From assembly GCA_018398815.1 (NCBI GenBank), contig CM031596.1:72122486-72186485 (forward strand): 64,000 bases of DNA. The letters run 5' to 3'. The position numbers were made by a program, and so were the translations under genes. This document shows positions 9,100-20,370 of this stretch, piece by piece. How positions within the stretch are numbered: the first letter of the stretch is position 1; each line of letters starts with the position of its first letter. The stretch is from Conus ventricosus (taxonomy: Eukaryota; Mollusca; Gastropoda; Neogastropoda; Conidae). The notes beneath the pieces were generated by a model that made no database searches, was not told where the DNA came from, and saw only the letters and a list, made by a program, of their open reading frames with translations.

Positions 9100-9238
9100 T
9101 ATCTCCTGAAACGTTACTGTTACTACTATCTTCTGAAATCACTACTATAATTTCATAAGTTAGTAGTATTACTACTATCTTATGAAATTATAGTAGTGTT
9201 TTCAGAAGATAGTAGTACTAGTAACGTTTCAGAAGATA
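9100..9238. repeat. Long inverted repeat, ~65-bp arms
   Basis: TATCTCCTGAAACGTTACTG at 9100 pairs with the sequence ending CGTTTCAGAAGATA at 9238. The arms match over about 65 bp with a handful of mismatches and almost no loop, and contain TACTACTATCTT motifs. It ends 10 bp before the first satellite monomer. Confidence 0.85.
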
Positions 9239-10480
9239 GTCGCCTGACATACGTATGCCAATACTTTAATGTGGTTTACGCTATTAAGGCCCATTCTCAA
9301 CAAAAAAAAACGGACTATGGAGGAATGGGATGGGGAACGGGGTAGGGGGAGGCTGGGGGAAATGGAGTGAGAAGGGAGGCAGATATAGGAGACTTATGTG
9401 GAAACAACGTTGTACAATTGGCCTTTACAAACGTTCATCATGACATGGATCCCACATCGTGGTATTAAACATATTTGTAACTAATCCTCAGTCTGTCAAT
9501 GACACATAGTAATAGTCCACTTCACAACTTTGCAACACAACAGTCGCGATGGGTCCTAGTGAGGATTTCCTTTCACAACATGTTTGCTCCAGGAAGAAGT
9601 GAGGTGTTGAACTTGGCCACAAACACGGACGAGATTGACCAAGGTCGTCCCTCTTTCCACAATAGTTGCCATTATTTGCGTGTAAATGTTTTGTTGACAA
9701 GATTCTGTGTGCTGCTGCACATTAGCTTCTGTAGTGAGCTAGACGCTGTCTGTGCCACATGTGTTTGATGTACTAACATTAGTTTTCTCTGTGTTGGGTA
9801 AATGCATCGATTTTGAATCACGTTCGGTTGTATTATTTTCCTGTTCATAGCCTTCAGTATTTTTTTTTACACTAACAGTGATAAGCACATCTGTTTCTGC
9901 TACGCACCTTTTCTCAGAGTCATGGCACACTATCAGTCAGTGTGTACTGGCGCCACACAGTTTCATGCTGATTTCCGTTCATTGTTTTGAGTGTCACTGG
10001 GAAACATGTAGGCAAATGATGATCATTGTCAGCTACATGTGTATCAGTATATACATTGTTTTCACTGTCAGCATCAGCACCATCGACGAAACTGGGCCAA
10101 AATAAACCAGATGGAGATGAAAGGCTGCCTTGCCTACCATTGGCTTCTTCTGTGTCTCACAGTGTTATCCCTGTTTAGCTGGAGGGGGCACTTTCTGCGA
10201 TACACAGCATGGACGCTGTGGCAGTAACGTGACAGGGAATAATCGGTTATAGTATTGAACCTCAGAACGACGACAATGTGGTTACCTTTGCCTTCAGTTT
10301 TGAATGGGGATAGCATGTCCTGCAGTGCTGAGTTCAGCATACTTTCTAAAGTTGCCAGGAGACTCCTAACAGTCATTCGATCAGACTTGTGTAGGAAACA
10401 ACTGAAGATTTGAACTAGCTGCTGGTTAGGGAGGAACAAAAGTGAACTTCATAAGGCATAAATTTATCAGTGTAGAGTAG

Positions 10481-10575
10481 GTGTCTCTTAGCAGTTGGGT
10501 AAGACATCCGTCTAAAAAGGCACCCCTTCAGACGCCCACCCATCCAAAAGTTGCGGGTTCGAGTCCCGGCCAAGC
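10481..10575 (+). repeat. tRNA-like (pol III A box/B box) segment of satellite unit
   Basis: TTAGCAGTTGGGTAAGACA resembles a tRNA D-arm/A box, and GGGTTCGAGTCCCGGC 60 nt later is an almost ideal B box and T-arm. The 95-nt block recurs in every full satellite unit. The long middle part and mismatched acceptor arm argue for a tRNA-derived SINE head rather than a working tRNA gene. Confidence 0.7.
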
Positions 10576-11019
10576 AAAGAAAAAAGTGAAGAAAAAAAAA
10601 TGTGAAGAAAAAAATGTGAACCAAAAATGAGAAGAATAGTTAATTAGTTACTTAAATAGAAAGTAAGGTAGGTAGGTAGGTAGTTAGCTAGTTGATTAGT
10701 TAATTATTTAATGAGAATATGCTTTATCCCTTTTTCTTTATTGTTTTTTTTGGCTTCTGCCAGACTACAAGTAGTAAAGAGCCTCTTTCTGTATGTCTCT
10801 GACTTTGTAATTGTCTTTTTTTTAATCGAAAAAACAAAATATGTATGTACATACGTATATAATAAAATAAAACAAACTAATTAAGAGAGTAGAAAAAAAC
10901 AAACAAAGAAGAGATGGAAACAGAAGATAAAGAAAGAAATAAGTACAAAATGTAAGACAGGGAGGACTGATGTGCCATGAAGACGTTATGAGAAGATGAT
11001 TAGAAATTCAGAATAATAG

Positions 11020-11055
<36 letters not shown>

Positions 11056-11129
11056 GACTAACTAACTAATGAATTCGTTTTTCACTTATTCACTGTGCAG
11101 CCTTCGGGGTTTTGTTTTCCGTTTTGTTT

Positions 11130-11690
11130 ATCTCATTCTTTCTTTCCATTTCTCACGCAGTGTGCATGCTATGTGTAACGTGTCATCCATACCAACGGCT
11201 AAACTGGCCTACTCTTCCGAAAGTTGGTGATGGGATTTTACGTGTGTGCAAGATGTTATGCATGNNNNNNNNNNNNNNNNNNNNNNNNNNNNNNNNNNNN
11301 NNNNNNNNNNNNNNNNNNNNNNNNNNNNNNNNNNNNNNNNNNNNNNNNNNNNNNNNNNNNNNNNCGTTCACACACGGAACCTCGGTTTATAGTCTCATTC
11401 GAAGGACTGTATGGGAAATGGAGTCAGAACCAATGTTAACTCCGAGGGAAAAATCCCCCTGTACCGAAACGCCCCGGCGGAAAATGAGTGATCGATATTG
11501 AACGATGCTGAATGGATGACACGGGAAACGACTGAATGAAGCGCCAGCTGGCAGCTCTTCAGTCGGCACTACCCAGGTAGGCAGCCCGTTGTGTAAACGA
11601 GTGTTGATTGTAAAGCGCTTAGAGCTTGGCCTCTAGCCGAGAATAGGCACTATATAAGTATTCATTATTATTATTATTTATTATTATTAT
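11130..11690 (+). mobile_element. Retroposon fragment inserted in U1, contains assembly gap
   Basis: Satellite sequence breaks at GTTTATCTC (about 11132) and resumes at ATCTCTCTTGC (about 11688), giving a short TATCTC-like duplication. The right end reads GTAAAGCGCTTAGAGCTTGG, then CACTATATAAGTATTCATTA and TTA-type repeats, a 3' tail shared by many invertebrate SINE/LINE families. Its middle is lost in the 100-N gap. Confidence 0.65.
11265..11364. other. Assembly gap (100 N)
   Basis: Exactly 100 undetermined bases, a conventional placeholder for a gap of unknown size. Reading frames crossing it are meaningless. Confidence 0.99.
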
Positions 11691-12018
11691 CTCTCTTGCT
11701 TTTTTTTGTTCTTTTCCTTCCCTCCTCCTTCCTTCCCCCCTCCTTCCTTCCTGTCTTTTTCTTTCTTCTTTCTTCCGTTTTTTCATTATTTGCTCTAGTG
11801 GTATAATTGTGAAAACGTCTATGTTATCCTCAATGAAGTTTTAGTAATTCACCAAAACCTTCATGGTATATGAATTATTACTTGTTTTTTTTCATTTATT
11901 TATTTACTTATTTACTTATATACTTATTTATCTTTTTCTTGATATATTTATTTATTATTTCTGTATTCATTGAGGCATTTATTTAGGTATTTAGGTATGA
12001 AATTGAATACGTATTCAA

Positions 12019-13430
12019 AAAAAAGGTCCAGTGACGGTGAGGAAAGACCCACTGACCACAGGGAAAGTCCTGTTGACAGTGGGAAAGACTACAACTTTGG
12101 ATTCTCTCTTGAGGGCACATAAGACCGTATGGCGAAAGCTTGGGGCTGTGTCTGGAGTGGCACTGTCTTCATCTGTCCGTGGGCAGGGTGGTTGGGTCTG
12201 GGGGGTGTGCTCGGCAGCTGGAGGGGTGTTTTTCGCCGGTGGGCTCTGCATCATGAAATTCGGGCTGGTACACCCTGGATGCTACTTTAAGGCTGTTTAT
12301 CTGCATCCTGTATCTGATTTACTCGTTCAGGAGCAGTTATGTCCATGATATCTTAATGAGTGTTGCCCGTACCCCATCAATCACAGCCTCAAGTGTTATC
12401 ATGACTGTCTAAAGATGATACATCTTTTCTGTCTTACACTTTCGGTATTTTTTTCTTTATTTGGTATTTAGGTATGACCTGATACATTCAAAAAAAAGGT
12501 CAGTGACGGTGAGGAAAGACCCACTGACCACAGGGAAAGTCCGTTGACAGTGGGAAACTAACTCTCTTTGGAATAGCCTTAGGCACAAAGCGGTTTGGAG
12601 TGGCTGTTTGGTGGCACTGTTCATTGTGGGAGGGGTGGTTGTCTGTGGGGTGCTCGGAGCTGGAGGTGGTGTTTTTCGCCGGTGGGCTCTGCAGTCATGA
12701 AATACGGGCTGGTACACCATGGGGATGCTACTTTAAGGCTGTTATGAGCTGCATCCTGTAGTCTGATTACCTCTGTTCAGGAGCAGTTATGTCCCTTGAT
12801 ATCTTAATGGAGTGTCCTGCGCGTGCCTGTACCCATCATCAACACAGCGCAGGCCTCCAAGGGTGGTACAGGACTGCTCTAAAGGCAGGTGAAGACAGTG
12901 CTTCTCTGGGTCCTCCCCAGCACTCGGGTTTGGTTGTTTCTTTTTTCCTTACAGATTGAACGGTAAAAGTTATTCGGAGAAAGAGAGAGAAGCAAGGAAG
13001 CTGTGAAAGAGAGAGAAAGACTACAATGAGATCCAGAGAGAGACAAAAGACGATATGCGAAAGTGGCTTTTATTGATGGAAACTGTCTTCATTAGGGTCA
13101 GCGCAAAAATGGTTTCTTTTGGGTGTGTCGCAGCTTAGGTGAGATTGGTGTTTTTCGCCTCTGGCTCTCTCATGAAATGACGAGGCTGGAGACAGAGGGA
13201 TGTATTTAAGGTGATGAGGCGATCGAGAGATTACTGTTCGGACATTTTGTCCATGATATCTTAATGTGTGTCCTACGCTTAACCCATCTCAACAAAAAAA
13301 AGCAGGACCCAGGGGATGGGGGTACAGGATGGTCTAAAGGCAGGTGGAAGAGTCGGGGTCACTCCCCAAGACCCTTGAGTTTCTTTCTTCAAATGAATTA
13401 CATTCCATTTAATTTTCAAAAAGTGAATAG
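12019..13430 (+). repeat. Three decayed tandem copies of a ~0.5-kb repeat
   Basis: The block beginning GGTCCAGTGACGGTGAGG (12025) recurs at about 12495. A third, much more decayed copy lies at about 13050. Shared landmarks are GTTTTTCGCC, TCATGAAAT, GGCTGG and CATGATATCTTAATG. It lies in U1 just after the half-palindrome, where the GA tract is normally found. No protein is recognised. Confidence 0.65.
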
Positions 13431-13432
13431 AC

Positions 13433-13700
13433 AGAGAGATAGAGACAGAGAGAGAGAGAGAGACGAGAGGAGAAGAGAGAGAGAGAGGGGAGGGGAGACA
13501 ATGACAATGACAATGACAATGACAATTTTATTGAGTAAACAAGATGTTCATTTCAAGGGGATCAAAACACAAAAATCTATTCAATTTGTATAGTCCTAAC
13601 GTTAGGTGATATGATTCTCTCTCTCTCTCTCTCTTCTGAGAGAGAGAGAGAGAGAGGAGAGAAAAGGGGGAGAGAGAGAGAGAGAGAGAAGAGAGAAATA
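13433..13700 (+). repeat. GA microsatellites with a CAATGA run
   Basis: GAGAGA tracts (13433-13497), then five TGACAA units (13499-13528) followed by TTTTATTGAG, then CTCTCT and GAGAGA tracts to 13697. The TGACAATGACAATTTTATTG part resembles a retroposon tail. Confidence 0.7.
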
Positions 13701-14926
13701 CGTGCAATACTTTAATGTGTTTACGCTATTAAGGCCCATTCTCAAAAAAAAAAAAAGGAATGGAGAAGGGATGGGGAAGGGGTAGGGTGAGGCTGGGGAA
13801 ATGAGTGAGGAGGGAGTCAATATCCCAAGACTTATGTGGAAACAACGTTGTACAAAGGCCATTACAAACTTCTCATGCATAGATCCCACACGTGGTTTTA
13901 ACATATTTGTAACTATCCTCGTCTGTAAATTTGACAATAGTATAGTCCCTTCCCAACTTTGCATCACAACAGTCGCGATGGGTCTAGTGAGGATTTCCTT
14001 TTCACAATATTTTTCCCCCAGGAAGAAGTGATGTGTTAACTTGGCCACAAACACGGACGAGATTGACCAAGGTCTTCCCTCTTTCCACAATTGTTGCCAT
14101 TATTTGCGTGTAAAATGTTTTTTTTGACAAGATTCTGTGTGCTGCTGCACATTAGTTCTGTAGTGAGCTAGACGCTGTCTGTGCCACATGTGTTTGATTA
14201 TAAATAAGATTAGTTTCTCTGTGTTGGGTAAATGCATCGATTTTTAATCACGTTCGGTTGTATTATTTTCCTGTTTCATAGCCTTCAGTATTTTTCTTAC
14301 ATAACAGTGATATGCACATCTGTTTTTGCTACGCACCCTTTTTTCAGAGTCATGGCACACTATCAGTCATGTGTACTGGCGCCACACAGTTTCTGCTGAT
14401 TTCCGTTCAATGTTTTGAGTGTATACAAAGACTGGGAAACAGAAGTAGGCAAATGATGATCATTGTCAGCTACATGTGTATCAGTATATACATTGTTTTC
14501 ACTGTCAGCATCAGCACCATCGACGAAACTGGGCAGAGTTGGCCAAAATAAACCAGATGGAGATGAAAGGCTGCCTTGCCTACCATTGGCTTCTTCTGTG
14601 TCTCACAGTGTTATCCCTGTTTAGCTGGAGGGGGCACTTTCTGCGATACACAGCATGGACGCTGTGGCAGTAACGTGACAGGGAATAATCGGTTATAGTA
14701 TTGAACCTCAGAACGACGACAATGTGGTTACCTTTGCCTTCAGTTTTGAATGGGGATAGCATGTTCTGCAGTGCTGAGTTCAGCATACTTTCTAAAGTTG
14801 CCAGGAGACTCCTAACAGGCATACGATCAGACTTGTGTAGGAAACAACTGAAGATTTGAACTAGCTGCTGGTTAGGGAGGAACAAAAGTGAACTTCATAA
14901 GGCATAAATTTATCAATGTAGAGTAG

Positions 14927-15021
14927 GTGTCTCTTAGCAGTTGGGTAAGACATCCGTCTAAAAAGGCACGCCTTCAGACGCCCACCCATCCAAAAGTTGC
15001 GGGTTCGAGTCCCGGCCAAGC
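14927..15021 (+). repeat. tRNA-like segment of U2
   Basis: Same 95-nt A box/B box block as in U1, with an intact GGGTTCGAGTCCCGGC. Confidence 0.7.
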
Positions 15022-15864
15022 AAAGAAAAAATGTAAAGAAAAAAAATGTGAAGAAAAAAAAAAAGTGAAACAAAAATGAGAAGAATAGTTATTTAGTTAA
15101 GTAGAAGGTAAGGTAGTTAGTTAGGTAGGTAGTTAGTTAGTTAGTTAGTTAATGAGAATAAGCTTTATCTCTTTTCCTTTATATTTTTTTTGGCTTCTGC
15201 CAGACTACAAGTAGTAGAGAGCCTCTTTCTGTATGTCTCTGACTTTGTAATTGTCTTTTTTTTAATCGAAAAAACAAAATATGTATGTACATACGTATAT
15301 AATAAAAGACAACAATTAATTAATAGAGTAGAAAAAACAAAAACAAAGAAGAGATGGAAATAGGAAGATAAAGAAAGAAATAAGTACGAAATGTAAGACA
15401 GAGAGGACTGATGTGCCATGAAGACGTTATGAGAAGATGATTAGAAAGTCAGAAAAATAGAACTAACTAACTAACTAACTAACTGACTAACTAACTAATG
15501 AGCTCTTTTTTCACTTATTCACTGTGCAGCCTTCGGGGTTTTGTTTTCCATTTTGTTTATCTCTCTTGCTTTTTTTGTTCTTTTCCTTCCCTCCCTCCTT
15601 CCTTCCCTCCCTCCTTCCTTCCTGTCTTTCTTTCTTTCTTTCTTTCTTCCGTTTTTTCATTATTTGCTCTAGTGGTATAATTGTGAAAACGTCTATGTTA
15701 TCCTCAATGAAGTTTTAGTAATTCACCAAAACCTTCATGGTATATGAATTATTCCTTGTTTTTTCCATTTATTTATTTACTTATATACTTATTTATCTTT
15801 TTCTTCATATATTTATTTATTATTTCTGTATTCATTGAGGCATTTATTTTGGTATTTAGGTGTG

Positions 15865-15886
15865 AAATTGAATACGTATTCAATTT
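15865..15886. repeat. 22-bp perfect palindrome next to GA tract
   Basis: Perfect palindrome centred on TACGTA; its inner 16 bp are TTGAATACGTATTCAA. It recurs in the other units just before GTGATTTTCAG and the GA tract. AATACGTAT is found again immediately after the GA tract. Confidence 0.9.
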
Positions 15887-15913
15887 GTGATTTTCAGAAA
15901 GAGAGAGAGAGTT

Positions 15914-15986
<73 letters not shown>

Positions 15987-17260
15987 GAGAGAGAGAGAGA
16001 GAGAGAAATACGTATGCCAATACTTAACGTGGTTTACGCTATTAAGGCCCATTCACACACAAAAACGGACTATGGAGGAATGGGATGGAGGAACGGGGTA
16101 GGGGTGAGGGCTGGGGGAAATGGAGTGAGGAGGGAGGCAGATATACGAGACTTATGTGGAAACAACGTTGTACAATTGGCCTTTACAAACGTTCATCATG
16201 ACATGGATCCCACATCGTGGTATTAAACATATTTGTAACTAATCCTCAGTCTGTCAATGACACATAGTAATAGTCCACTTCACAAGTTTGCAACACAACA
16301 GTCGCGATGGGTCCTAGTGAGGATTTCCTTTCACAACATGTTTGCTCCAGGTAGAAGTGATGTGTTGAACTTGGCCACAAACACGGACGAGATTGACCAA
16401 GGTCTTCCCTCTTTCCACAATAGTTGCCATTATTTGCGTGTAAATGTTTTGTTGACAAGATTCTGTGTGCTGCTGCACATTAGCTTCTGTAGTGAGCTAG
16501 ACGCTGTCTGTGCCATATGTGTTTGATGTACTAACATTTGTTTTCTCTGTGTTGGGTAAATGCATCGATTTTGAATCACATTCGGTTGTATTATTTTCCT
16601 GTTCATAGCCTTCAGTTTTGTTTTGTTTTACACTAACAGTGATATGCACATCTGTTTCTGCTACGCACCTTTTCTCAGAGTCATGGCACACTATCAGTCA
16701 GTGTGTACTGGCGCCACACAGTTTCATGCTGATTTCCGTTCATTGTTTTGAGTGTCATACAAAGACTGGGAAACAGAAGTAGGCAAATGATGATCATTGT
16801 CAGCTACATGTGTATCAGTATATACATTGTTTTTCACTGTCAGCATCAGCACCATCGACGAAACTGGGCAGAGTTGGCCAAAATAAACCAGATGGAGATG
16901 AAAGGCTGCCTTGCCTACCATTGGCTTCTTCTGTGTCTCACAGTGTTATCCTGTTTAGCTGGAGGGGGCACTTTCTGCGATATACAGCATGGACGCTGTG
17001 GCAGTAACGTGACAGGGAATAATCGGTTATAGTATTGAACCTCAGAACGACGACAATGTGGTTATCTTTGCCTTCAGTTTTGAATGGGGATAGCATGTTC
17101 TGCAGTGCTGAGTTCAGCATACTTTCTAAAGTTGCCAGGAGACTCCTAACAGGCATACGATCAGACTTGTGTAGGAAACAACTGAAGATTTGAACTAGCT
17201 GCTGGTTAGGGAGGAACAAAAGTGAACTTCATAAGGCATAAATTTATCAACGTAGAGTAG

Positions 17261-17355
17261 GTGTCTCTTAGCAGTTGGGTAAGACATCCGTCTAAAAAGG
17301 CACGCCTTCAGACGCCCACCCATCCAAAAGTTGCGGGTTCGAGTCCCGGCCAAGC
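17261..17355 (+). repeat. tRNA-like segment of U3
   Basis: Intact 95-nt A box/B box block, nearly identical to the U2 copy. Confidence 0.7.
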
Positions 17356-17814
17356 AAAGAAAAAATGTGAAGAAAAAAAATGTGAAGAAAAAAAAGTGAC
17401 ACAAAAATTAGAAGAATAGTGAATTAGTTAAGTAGAAGGTAAGGTAGTTAGTTAGGTAGGTAGGTAGTTAGTTAGTTAGTTAGTTAATGAGAATTAAGCT
17501 TTATTCTCTTTTCCTTTTTTTTTTTGGCTTATGCCCGACTACAGTAGTAGAGAGCCTCTGTTGTTATGTCTCTGACTTTGTAATTGTCTTTTTTAATCGA
17601 AACACAATAATATGTATGTACATACGTTTTAATAAAAGAAACAATTTAATTATAGAGTAGAAAAGGAAAAAAACGAAAACAATGATAGAGATGGAAATAG
17701 GAGATAACGAAAGAAAAGTACGAAATTAAGACAGGGAGGGACTGATGTGCCAGAAAGTCGTTATGAGAAGTGATTAGAAAGTCAGGAATATTGAACTAAA
17801 CATAACTAATCTAA

Positions 17815-19855
17815 CGCAGTTATAATGTTTGGTCATCAGTGGGAGCATGGCATCTCTTAGGAGATCACAAGTTAGTTGTTCTTTTACAATTCTTAGCCAT
17901 CCACAAATTGCTTGGGTTATCTGAATCAGCCGCGCTGACCCCACTCACAATGTTCCATATCCTTTTGATCTCCCCTTGCATCCTTGAATGGATCCTCCAA
18001 GCATAGGCTCAAAGATGGTCCCCTACTTTTTATACTGTTTGGAATAATGCTTTTTAGTTTTTAAGCAAACTTTTTTCTCTCCACATTTTTCTTTTGTTCA
18101 TTTATTACCCTTCTCTGGCTGCTTTTGTGGGTGTGTGATTCTTTTTGAAACCTTGGTGATGAGCGCACACAGAATTAGGGACTTTGGTGTGTCTCTCTAG
18201 TTGACACAAGCGCCCAGACACAATCAGCCGTGTCTCCTGATGAGTCCGAATCAGCGGACACGAAAGGCCTTAGGAGAAGGCAATACAAAGGATCTGCCTT
18301 CGAAGGGAAGTACGATGGTTCTTCTAGGCCTGTAGTGAAAGGGTTTCTCATATTTATAATATATTCCCCCATTTTTTTTTCATCTTTAATTTTTTTTTTT
18401 TTAATTCAATTCTTTGCCAAGTCATTGCTATAATGACTGAAGAATTGGTAACCTTGCACTTGTTTTCTCCTCATTTTTAATTGTCAGCGTATATTGTTTG
18501 GGTCAATCTCAGTGGGAGATTGCATCTCTTAGGAGATCCAAGTAAAGGTTGTTCTGTACAATTCTTAGCACTCACAATGCTTGGGTTATGAAAACAGCAG
18601 AGGCTGTCCACTCACACTGTTCATTAGCTTTTGATCTCCCTTGCATCTTGGAAGATCTCCTCAAGCATAGGCTCAAAGATTGGCCCCTACATTTTATACT
18701 GTTTGCATTAATGCTTTTAGTTTTTAAGCAACTTTTCCTCTCCAATTTTTCTTTTGTTCCATTTACTACCTTCGCTGGCTGCTTTGGGGGTGCTGTTGGA
18801 TTCCTTTGCTGACCCTTGGTGATGAGAACACACAGATTTTATAGACTTTGTGTGTTCTCTATTTGAACACCAGAAGATCACAGACACAATCAGCGTGTCT
18901 CCCTGAGGGTCCGATCCAGCGGACGAAAGGCCTAGGAGCAGGCAATACAAAATGATCTGCCTTCGAAGGGAAAGTACGATGGTTCCCTCAGTGCTAGTGA
19001 AGGGTTTCTCATATTTATTTAATATATTCCCCCATTTTTGTTCATCTTTAATTTTTTTTTTTTTTTTTTTTAATTCAAATTCTTTGCCCAAAGTCATTGC
19101 TATAATGACTGAAGGAATTGTTAACCTGCACTTGTTTTCTCCACTATTTAATTGTTCAGCAGTTAATGTTTGGTCATTCTGTGTGGAGATGGCATCTCTT
19201 AGGAGCTCAAGTAAAGGTTGTTTCTGTACAATTCTTAGCCATCACAATGTTGGGTTACTGAACAGGCAAGAGCTGACCACTCACCCACTTGTTCCAGATC
19301 TTTTGATCTCCCTTGCATCCTGAATGGATTCCTCGACATAGGTCCAAAGATGGATCCCTTCCATTTTATACTGTTTGCTTAATGCTTTTAGGTTGTTAAG
19401 CAAACTTTTTTCCTCTACACCATTTTTCTTTTGTTCAATTTACTACCCTTCGCTTGGCTGCTTGTTGGGGGTTGCTTGTTGGTTTCCTTTTTTGAACCAT
19501 TGGTGATGAGAACAACCAAGAATTATGGACTTTGGTGGTGTCTCTCTATTTGGACCCGACCCCCACAAGGCCCACAGATCACAATCAGCCCGTGTCTACC
19601 CTGGATGAGTCCGGATCCAGCGGACGAAAGGCCTAGGAGCACGGCAATACAAATAGATCTGCCTTCGAGGGAAGGCGATGGTTCCCTCAGGGCTGGTAGT
19701 TGAAGGGTTTCTCTATTTATAATTATATTACCCCCATATTTTTTTCATCTTTAATTTTTTTTTTTTTTTATTCAAGCTTTGCCAAGTCATTGACTATAAT
19801 GACTGAAGAATTGTTAAACTGCACTTGTTTTCTCCCACATTTAATTGTGAGCCAG
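17815..19855 (+). repeat. Three tandem copies of a ~670-bp repeat
   Basis: Units begin near 17815, 18485 and 19155. Each has GCATCTCTTAGGAG, then TTGATCTCCCTTGCATC, CCTACATTTTATACTGTTTG, CGGACGAAAGGCCTAGGAG and a poly-T run before TTCAATTCTTTGCC. Copies differ mostly by indels. The block sits inside the ACTA tract of U3. No protein is recognised. Confidence 0.8.
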
Positions 19856-20285
19856 TAAACTAACTAACTAACTAACTGTTAACTAATAAGGAGCTTCCTT
19901 TTTTCACTTTCTACTGTGCAGCCTCGGGGTGTTGTTTTCCATTTTGTTTATCTCTCTTGCTTTTTTTTGTTCTTTTCCTTCCCTCCCTCCTTCCTTCCCT
20001 CCCTCCCTCCTCCTTTCTTCCTGTCCTTTTTTCTTTCTTCGTTTTTTCATTATTTGCTCTAGTGGTAAATTGTGAAAACGTCTTATGTATCTCAATGAAG
20101 TTGTAGTAATTCACCAAATACCTCATGGTATATGAATTATTCCTTGTTTTTCCATTTATTTATTTACATATATACTTATTTATCTTTTTCTTCATATATT
20201 TATTATTATTTCTGTATTTCATTGAGGCATTTATTTTGGTAGTAGGTGTGTTGAAATTGAATACGTATTCAATTTGTGATTTTTC

Positions 20286-20321
<36 letters not shown>

Positions 20322-20370
20322 ACGAGAGAGAGAGGGAGAGAGAGAGAGAGAGAGATAGAGAGAGAGAGAA

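Larger units (their letters stand above)
9249..13697 (+). repeat. Satellite monomer U1 (long form with two insertions)
   Basis: First unit of the array. It starts TACGTATGCCAATA and runs through the G-rich block (9320), the pol III-like segment (10481-10575), a GTAG/TTAG tract, an ACTA tract (11025) and the pyrimidine tract (11700). The half-palindrome at 12003 breaks off into an insertion. Extra material lies at about 11130-11690 and about 12019-13690. Confidence 0.85.
13698..16008 (+). repeat. Satellite monomer U2 (long form, 2.31 kb)
   Basis: A complete, low-error monomer and a good reference unit. Order: G-rich block; about 1.1 kb of unique monomer sequence; pol III-like segment (14927-15021); TTAG-type tract; poly-T/AAAACAAA region; ACTA tract (15465-15497); CCTT/CCCT pyrimidine tract (15585-15650); 22-bp palindrome (15865-15886); GA tract (15898-16006). 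Confidence 0.9.
16009..20370 (+). repeat. Satellite monomer U3 (long form carrying 2-kb tandem insertion)
   Basis: A full monomer interrupted at its ACTA tract by the three-copy repeat at about 17815-19855. The first 1.5 kb is clean; indel noise increases from about 17500 onward. Confidence 0.85.

Noticed and set aside
10481..10575. Functional tRNA gene
   Set aside because: A and B boxes are good, but the acceptor stem does not pair convincingly, the middle is too long, and it is embedded in every monomer; better read as tRNA-derived repeat.
11022..11070. ACTA/TTAG tetranucleotide runs as telomeric repeats
   Set aside because: The unit is (CTAA)n/(TTAG)n, not TTAGGG or TTAGG, and it recurs once per satellite monomer.
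13433..13700. ORFs through GA, CT and GT tracts here and in all GA tracts
   Set aside because: Low-complexity translation of microsatellites.
14476..14673. Recurring plus-strand ORF (MYQYIHCFHCQH...) in satellite units
   Set aside because: Same reasoning; low-quality composition and opposite a competing ORF.
14580..14885. A ~100-codon minus-strand ORF (MFLPNQQLVQIF...) recurring in several satellite monomers
   Set aside because: It recurs because the DNA is tandemly duplicated. It has no recognisable domain, is broken in most units, and shows no sign of frame preservation beyond nucleotide identity.
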